Shown piece after piece: positions 57,825 to 64,000 of a stretch of DNA of 64,000 bases. Origin of the DNA: Sequoia sempervirens (taxonomy: Eukaryota; Streptophyta; Pinopsida; Cupressales; Cupressaceae); NCBI GenBank assembly GCA_007258455.2, contig VDFB02047230.1, positions 155,725,413-155,789,412 on the forward strand, read 5' to 3'. Every line of letters begins with the position of its first letter. Position 1 is the stretch's first letter. A model generated the notes under the pieces. The model did no database searches and was not told the origin of the DNA. It worked only from the letters and a program-made list of their open reading frames with translations. Made by a program: the position numbers and the translations under genes.

Positions 57825-59289
57825 TATGTAGATATGTGTCTGTGTATGATGGTTGGATATGGATGAAAAGTTGCGTCTAAAATGAAAGGAGACTGATAAG
57901 AAAATGTTGTAGTTTGATGAAGAAGTATCGATTGGGTTATGAAGTAGATGAGAGAGATAAGGCTATCAATAGGAATTGTTTGATCCATGATACTTTCTCT
58001 ACAACATAAATCAAAACAATTATTCTCATTGCTATTATTGAAACGTGTGGTATGAGGCAATCCATTTCACTTCAACATTTCCTTTTTCTCATTCATTTAC
58101 CTCTCGGGATGCATTGAGTGGAAATTTTAAGGAAACATTGGAGAAGAAATATGTGGAAAGAAATTGAATTGAGTTCAAACTACATGGAATAATTGGTTTC
58201 CTTGTAATAAATGCTTTTCACATCCTCCATTTTTGAAATCAATAATTTTCTTATTTTTTAGATTTTGTAATATGTGATTGATATATCATAATCATGTTAA
58301 GCAACATTGTTTGAAATGTGGGGAGAAGAAGTTTGCAATAAGAAAGCATTGTGGAGATATTAAGTGGCATATCAAAACTCGTGTTCCTAAACATTAAAAT
58401 TTTTACTAAACGTATGGTTAAAGGTAAGTTTGAAAGGCATGGGAAAGGGCTTTAATATTCAGTTTTGGACATTCAATGATGTGTAGAACTATTTGGAGGC
58501 ACTAATTAATATGTTGCACAAAGGAAGTATGGGAGAATAAGGTGTTAAATCATGCAATATTATTTGTAGTTATTTGTATTAGATAAACATATGTTTATTT
58601 GATCATATTTGAAGTTTACAAAAGGCATGAGTACTATTTGAAGGATTGATGGAAAGAAGTGCAATTTTCTAGTATACAAGTTGAGCATAATCAAAGTGTT
58701 TGTTGCTTCTTTTGAATCTAAAGCCAATTCCATTCCAAGCTCTTGAGAAGGGAGATTCTCAACTTTGCAAACAAGTAAATTGGAGTAGGGATTTTTTTTG
58801 TTATATTTATTACTGTCATTTGTCTTGTTTTATTTTTTGGCATCATATTCTGCAAAAAGTGCAATTTTTTTGTAATGTGTGAGATTTGAATGCACCATAT
58901 GAGTTGTTTATGAATGGTCTTAAGAAAATTTTATTTAACAACCACAAAAAAAGTGCATAAATAGATTCAAGGTAGAGGTTGTGAGTTTTCCATAATATTC
59001 TACAATATTTTGTTATAGTTTATGATGTTTGTTTTTTGGAATAGGAGATATAAGGCATTTAAAAGTTAAAGTTTTTTGTGGGGTTTGGTATTGTATTCAT
59101 TGAAGTAATAAGAAAAATTAAGGGTGTATTGTATGTATTGGAATAATAAGGAAAATAAGGGTGTGTTTTATTTTTTGGAGATGGAAAGGTTGAATAAATG
59201 GGAAATTTTGGTAAAAGAATAAGAAAGGAAAAAGATGTTTTAGAAGAATTATTGGAAGTTAAACAATCTAATTCTTAATTGATAGCAGA

Positions 59290-59860
59290 TATTAAGGAAG
59301 TTCACAAGAAAAGATTGAATATTTGTGTGAAATTCATAATCTTGAAAATGAGTTGGACAATGTTAAAATAAAAAATGGTGAATTAGAAGATAGATTGAAA
59401 TTATTTGAAGAATTGGAAAAGAAGAATGATTATTTGGAAGAAAAGTTGAAAAATTTAGAAGAGAAAAATAGATTAGAAAATGATGAGATATCTAGGTTGA
59501 AGGAAAAAAAACATTCAATTAGATCAGTTGCTTGAATCATGTCAAAAGGAAAATAAATTTTTGAAATCAAAAGCATTAGTTTGTGATGTTTCATGTAGCA
59601 TGGAAGAGTTGTGTTTTTCTTTTGATCAGTCAATTGGTTTGTGTAATATCACTCAAGTTATTTTTTATGAAGAGTGTAAAGATGAACATGATCATATGTT
59701 CGAATTTGAAAATCCTGTTAGTTGTAATGAGAAGAATATTAGTTTCAAAATCATGTAAAGAATGGTACATATAGGTCAAGGATTAGGTAAACATGCACAA
59801 GGAATCATAGAGCCAAATGAATCAATTAGGAGGCCAAAGTATGAAGGTCTAGGTTACCAT
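59290..59860 (+). pseudogene. Gag-like protein: coiled coil plus G-patch-like segment
   Basis: The first frame (about 59290-59535) is a strongly charged coiled coil (ENELDNVKIKNGELEDRLKL, LEEKNRLENDEISRLKEKK). A single-base slip in the A run at 59503-59511 shifts to the next frame, LDQLLESCQKENKFLKSKAL, which runs to a TAA at 59756. After that stop, in the same frame, HIGQGLGKHAQGIIEPNESI and RRPKYEGLGY (59768-59857) match a G-patch. Two small lesions therefore interrupt an otherwise readable protein. Confidence 0.6.
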
Positions 59861-59924
59861 AGCTAAAGGGAATGATATTACAGGTGTTATAGGTTCAAAT
59901 AATTTTTTTCAAGGAATGCAATGT

Positions 59925-60075
59925 GTGCAATACATTCTCATTGTAACAAGAAAATACATACAATGGATAGGTGTTGGGATATACGTCCTTATCACATATG
60001 TGGTTTAACAAATCATTTTGAAAAGGTGTGCTGGCATAAAGAGCAAAAAATGCATATATGCCAAAATGCATGCAA
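59925..60075 (+). pseudogene. Cys/His-rich gag tail
   Basis: Read in frame from about 59932, the text is HSHCNKKIHTMDRCWDIRPY then HICGLTNHFEKVCWHKEQKM, with cysteines and histidines spaced as in degenerate zinc knuckles. It follows the G-patch-like segment after a further frame change. Nucleic-acid binding is inferred. Confidence 0.4.
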
Positions 60076-60439
60076 ATGAATTATGGATGGATTCATGGAT
60101 CAAATTGGGAAAAGATTATAAATATGCTCAAACGATTATACAAATATTGAAATATTTGTTTAAATCAAATATGAGAGTAATTGAACAAGGTTTGGTGGTT
60201 TTTGAAGAGTAACATATATTATCTTGTAAGATATCAAGAAAGTTGTAGGTTTATGGTTGGATTATGTGACAAGTCCTAAGATTGAGGTTGTAGGACATCA
60301 TCCATGGAGGAGAACTTGAGCACCAAAAGAGTGACTAGTGATGGTCAATTGTAGTTTGATCATCCTTGATTACATAATGAATGCATTGATGATTGGAGAA
60401 CATAGATTTACCCTTTTTACCATTTTTTTTTCCAATTTT

Positions 60440-60452
60440 TATTATGGGGGAG
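60440..60452 (+). other. Polypurine tract of short-LTR element
   Basis: TATTATGGGGGAG lies right before the 3' LTR start. Confidence 0.65.
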
Positions 60453-60653
60453 TATACAAGATAATAAACACTGTCATAATTATTTTTTTTGTTATCTATT
60501 AACAAGGTAGCTATGTATGGGTGGTAGTATTTATGTGATTTATTTCTATGTTAACTTGTATAAATAGGCATATATATCAATGATAAAAGTGAGTTTTTTG
60601 GTGTAAATTTATGTGTTGTTTGTGTTTGTTTATTATTTATTTTCAATCCATCA
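60453..60653 (+). repeat. 3' LTR of short-LTR element
   Basis: Contains TTGTATAAATAGGCATATAT (about 60557-60576), a TATA box missing from the 5' LTR. It ends CAATCCATCA as that LTR does. Confidence 0.7.
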
Positions 60654-60739
60654 TAAGTCAAGAATTTTATTTATATAAGGTTCTTGCCTAGACAAAATAG
60701 TAGTCATGGTTCTTGATATGATTGAGAGGCGAGTCACTA

Positions 60740-61182
60740 TGTTGTTTTCTTAGGGTTTGAGTGACAAATTTAGGGGTTTAGTGAAGGATCATAAGCCTAG
60801 CACTCTTCATGATGATATTCAGTTGGCACTAGATCTTGATATGTCATCTCCTTCACTTCAACACCAAAAGAAGAATTTCAAGGATAAATAATTAGACCAT
60901 AAAAACAAATCTTTAATCAAACCAGACCAAGAAACACTCAATGATTTGAGAAGGAAAAAGTTTTGTTTTTGGTGCAAGGCCCTATATACTCAAGATCATG
61001 ATTGTTGCTTGAGACCCAAGGAAAAATCTAAGCAAATGAAGTGGATATATGTTGATGAATATCAGTCTGAAAATTCTAACCAACAAACTAATAATGAGGA
61101 TTCTAAGGTAGGAAAGTCTTCAAATGAGTCTGAAAATAATGAGGACATGAAGGTTCTTGAAGTTCACCTTTCTAGCATTTAA
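60740..61182 (+). pseudogene. Gag C-terminus with zinc knuckle
   Basis: Across a stop the frame reads GLSDKFRGLVKDHKPSTLHD and then, in 60946-61182, RRKKFCFWCKALYTQDHDCC, a CCHC-type knuckle (RRKGLCFKCxxxWxxGHxC in relatives). Acidic, Ser/Asn-rich sequence follows toward the protease. Confidence 0.75.
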
Positions 61183-61209
61183 CATGAGGGCTCCTTTAGG
61201 ATGTGTTGA

Positions 61210-61536
61210 GTGTTAGTAGATCGAAAGGTGATAACCTTATTGGATATAGGTGCAATGCATAACTTCATAGATGAAAATTTGGTTACAAGGCGTGGAATTC
61301 AAACAATAGAGTTTGAAGGTATCAAGGTTAGAGTAGTGGATGGTTACACCCTTTCATGTAACAAAATGATTTCAAATCTTCCCTTGTGTCTAAATAACTA
61401 TGACTTCAAGGAAAATTTTTATGTTGTTGATATGGGAGACATGGATGTGGTCTTGGGCATTAGATGGATTCATGCCATGGAAAAATTTACGCTTAACCTT
61501 CATAAGATGAAAATGAGGTTTGAAGAAGATCCATAA
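61210..61536 (+). pseudogene. Retropepsin
   Basis: A 108-residue open frame. The active-site loop is LLDIGAMHNFIDENL, where DSGATHNF has become DIGAMHNF: the catalytic Asp is kept but the Ser and Thr are changed. VVLGIRWIHAMEKFTLNLHK corresponds to the flap-distal ILGMDWL block. The surrounding frame is intact to 61536. Confidence 0.8.
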
Positions 61537-61559
61537 AGAAGCATGTATTGAAGGAAATA

Positions 61560-62727
61560 AAAAATCATGGGTTGAGGATGATATCATTTAGGAGGATGGA
61601 TATATTAATTCATCATGAGCAGGTGGAGTGGGCAGTAGAGTTGGCGATCATGCCTACACAGAGGGAGCAACAAAAACTTATTTATCCCCTAGGCATTCAG
61701 GAGTTGGGAACTAAACACACAAAGGTGTTTAGTGACATTCCACCAAGTAGACCACTAGATAGGGGTATTGAGCACATTATTGAGATATTTAGGTGGGCAC
61801 ACTATACAAGAATCTAAAGAAAATGAAGGATGAGATAGAGAAAACCATAAAAGGGTTGTTTGAGATGGGCCACATTAGGCCGAGTAAATATCCTTTTGCT
61901 TCATCATTGGTATTGGTGAAAAATAAATCTATGGAACTCATCACATGTGCATTGAATATTGGGCTTTGAATAAGAGGACCATTAAAAACTGATACCCCAT
62001 TCCTCATATAGATGAGTTGATTGATGAGCTTCATAGTGCTTGCTTCTTCTTGAAAATTGATTTGAGGTTTGGATATCATCATATCAAAGTCAGAGAGAAA
62101 GACATAGAGAAGACAACATTCTGATGCCATTGTCATCACTTTGAGTTCTTGGTTATGCCTTTTTACTTAACCAATGCCCCTTCCACCTTTTAATCTTCCA
62201 TGAAAAGAGTGTTTCAACACTAGGTGAGGAGGTTTGTGCTTGTGTTTTTTGATGATATATTGGTTTATAGTAGGTCATGGGAAGAGCATCTTTCTCACTT
62301 GGATGCAGTGTTAGATATTTTTATGAGGGATCCCTTGTAATCCAAGGAATCCAAATGTGCATTAGGGTTATCAAAGTTACTCTATCTTGGCCATATCATT
62401 AGTGTTGAGGGTGTACATATGGATCTGGATAAAGTGTGGGTTATCATTGATTGGCCTACTCTTGAGAATCTTACACAACTCAGAGGATTTATGGGATTAT
62501 GTGGTTTTTACCATCACTTTGTCAGTGGATTTTCATGGCATGCAGCACCTCTCACAGATTTGACAAAGAAGGGAGCTTTCATTTGGACTAATCAGGCACA
62601 ACACTATTTTGATAAGTTCAAACTTCTAATGAGTTTACGCCCTATTCTTTCCATTCCTGACTTTTCTAGACCATTTGAGCTTCAATGTAATGCTTGTGGT
62701 GAGGGGATTGGTGCAATGTTGATGTAG
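61560..62727 (+). pseudogene. Reverse transcriptase, broken
   Basis: Shifted frames show the RT entry (EMGHIRPSKYPFASSLVLVK, about 61862-61921), the active site FFDD at 62245-62256 in FVLVFFDDILVYSRS, and YLGHIISVEGVHM (about 62383-62421). 62419-62727 is then continuous through LRGFMGLCGFYHHFVSGFSW to the RNase H start. At least three frame breaks occur in the palm. Confidence 0.82.
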
Positions 62728-63030
62728 AACAAACATCGCATTGCATACGAGAGCAGGAAATTAAGGGGGCCGGAGTGGAGTTGCAATAACTACGATGAGG
62801 AGATCATGTTAGCATTTTGTGTGCATTGACTAAATTCAGGAAATACTTAGTGGGCAAAAAGTTTTGTTTGAAAATAGATCATAATAGCTTGAAGCATTTC
62901 CTGGGATGGTGTGACCTTAATGATCGTCAACAAAAGTGGGTGAGTAAACTCCAGTCATATGATTTTGACATCTCCTATGTCAAAGGGACTCAAAATATAG
63001 TTGTTGATGCGATGTCTCGTAGACCTCATT
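62640..63030 (+). pseudogene. Gypsy RNase H
   Basis: RPFELQCNACGEGIGAMLM (62668-62724) is the RNase H start; the normally catalytic Asp in xTDASxxGxGAVL is Asn here. A stop follows and the domain resumes at 62817 as FCLKIDHNSLKHFLGWCDLN with FDISYVKGTQNIVVDAMSRR at its end. Loss of the Asp and the stop imply inactivity. Confidence 0.75.
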
Positions 63031-63359
63031 TGAAAACCATGGTTGAGATTACAACTAATTGGAGGCACTTGATTTCAAAAAATTACACTAAGGACCCTTG
63101 GGTCTCTAGCATCATTGATGGTACAGTGCAAGATAGCAAATATTCTATAGTAAATAAGCTCATCATTCATAAAGGGAGGATTTTGTTATTACCAGGTTTT
63201 GAGATGAAGAAAACAGTGATGAGAGCCTTTCATGATCTACCTATGGCAGGACATCCTAGTTACTTCAAGACTTATAAGAATATATGTGAGAATTTCACTT
63301 GGAAGGGTCTCAAGTTAGAGGTTCTTCAATATGTTAGAGAGTGCCATGTTTGTCAGTAG
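63031..63359 (+). pseudogene. Integrase zinc-binding domain
   Basis: The frame continues with a linker to LLLPGFEMKKTVMRAFHDLP, MAGHPSYFKTYKNICENFTW and VRECHVCQ, giving the H-x-H ... C-x2-C zinc finger (HDLPMAGH and CHVC). The residues needed for zinc are visible. Confidence 0.82.
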
Positions 63360-64000
63360 AATAAACAGGAACATACATATCTTGCAGGACTTCTTCAACC
63401 ACTTCCCTTTCCTGACCAGAAGTGGGAATGTTTATCAATGGATTTCATTATGGGCTTACCTAAAGCCTAAGGTAGATATTGCATATATGTGGTAGTTGAC
63501 CGTCTTATGAAATTTTCCCACTTCTTTTAGATCTCAGCCACTTATTCAACTGCACAAGTAGCAGATCATTTCTTCCATGAGGTGTCCAGGTTACATGACT
63601 CACCTCGGAGTATTTTTCAGTGATAGGGACAATAGGTTCATGAGTCATTTCTGGCAAGATTTGTTTAGACTTAGTGGGACTAAGATCACTTCAAGTACTA
63701 GTTACCACCCGTAGATTGATGGTCAGACAAAGAATGTGAATAAATGGGTGGAAGGGTACCTTTGGAACTATATAGTAAGGTAGAAAAAGGCTTGGGTGAG
63801 GTGGATTCTATTGGATATTGCTGATATGTGGTTGTCAAAGATGTCAACACTATTGCCATTAATTTCTTTAAGGTTGTATATGTCAAGGATATTGAGGAAA
63901 TTGTAATAAAATAAGTTGCAGGTTGTTGGTGATGCAGTGATGTTCAGTATGGTGGCTAGCTCAGTATATTGATGATAAGTGGTTGCAGATTAATGGGTTT
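63360..64000 (+). pseudogene. Integrase core, degenerate and cut by window end
   Basis: Across stops the plus strand gives [20 protein letters not shown] (63390-63449), with the first catalytic Asp, and VVVDRLMKFSHFF (about 63491-63530). A damaged stretch follows around the second Asp, then TSYHPxIDGQTKNVNKWVEG (about 63697-63756) with the SxYHPQTDGQTE box, the Glu being replaced. It decays further to the window edge. Confidence 0.78.

Larger units (their letters stand above)
57647..60658 (+). mobile_element. 3-kb gag-only LTR element with short LTRs and TSD
   Basis: LTRs 57652-57810 (159 bp) and 60453-60653 (201 bp) flank 2.6 kb. A PBS (57811-57824) follows the first LTR, and a PPT ATTATGGGGGAG precedes the second. 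The 5-bp TAAGT at 57647-57651 and 60654-60658 is a plausible target-site duplication. The interior encodes a coiled-coil, G-patch-like and Cys/His-rich protein but no pol. The 5' LTR has lost a 40-odd bp segment carrying the TATA box that the 3' LTR retains. Its position directly left of gag-C-terminal codons of the gypsy element suggests a nested insertion, although the left half of that gag was not recognised. Confidence 0.7.
60660..64000 (+). mobile_element. Ty3/gypsy element (plus strand), runs off the window
   Basis: The pieces run in standard gypsy order: gag C-terminus, protease, RT, RNase H, integrase zinc finger, integrase core. The reading frame breaks many times but several frames are long (180 codons at 62817-63359). 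No chromodomain or 3' LTR is in the window, so the end lies beyond 64000. The left half of gag is replaced by the 3-kb element ending at 60658. Confidence 0.8.

Overview
The window looks like intergenic DNA from a large, AT-rich, repeat-choked plant nuclear genome. A gymnosperm, probably a conifer, is my best inference. The grounds are wall-to-wall old LTR retrotransposons (Ty3/gypsy chromovirus, Tat/Athila-like gypsy, Ty1/copia), L1-type LINEs with a plant-style RNase H, a tRNA-like SINE, very long leaders and LTRs, and a decayed PPR pseudogene whose repeat phrasing resembles the PPR paralogues abundant in gymnosperms. I found no intact host protein-coding gene, rRNA, tRNA or CRISPR array. 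Two 100-N scaffold gaps lie at 30269-30368 and 53541-53640. Nearly every open reading frame is a fragment of a broken transposon or a chance frame.

Layout. 1-535: copia LTR fragment (+). About 600-5150: minus-strand chromovirus (3' LTR, PPT, pol with chromodomain, integrase, RNase H, RT and part of the protease), cut off next to a copia LTR plus PBS (5160-5353) with a non-coding interior running to about 7641. 8009-10006: short non-coding element with terminal direct repeats. 11500-13335: 5'-truncated LINE (-). 13480-14290: PPR pseudogene (+). 16195-22242: complete but gag-only LTR element (-) with about 1.4 kb LTRs. 23155 to about 28690: gypsy (-) with gag, protease and an archaeal-type RNase H directly after the protease, RT missing. 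28700-29640 and 30700-31440: degenerate tandem arrays. 31700 to about 40350: second large gypsy (-) with a glutamine/alanine-rich gag and a G-patch-like tail after the protease. Its LTR carries a SINE and a tiny retroposon scar, both with target-site duplications. 41480-42280: copia LTR fragment. 44060-50282: near full-length LINE (+). 50283-55740: AT-rich with no gene seen, but a CpG-rich patch next to the second gap. 55740-56720: copia RNase H end plus 3' LTR. 56729-56929: almost perfect 89-bp-arm hairpin. 57647-60658: 3 kb gag-only element with short LTRs and a 5-bp duplication. 60660-64000: gypsy (+) gag to integrase, running off the end.

Nothing here works as a cellular pathway. The genes relate to one another as parts of retroelements. 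The most interesting signals are structural: the 56.7 kb hairpin, a recurrent palindrome present five times in the 16-22 kb element, G-patch-like segments in two unrelated gag/protease regions, the unusual primer-binding site shared by two elements, and premature stops in the LINE that look like methylcytosine decay.
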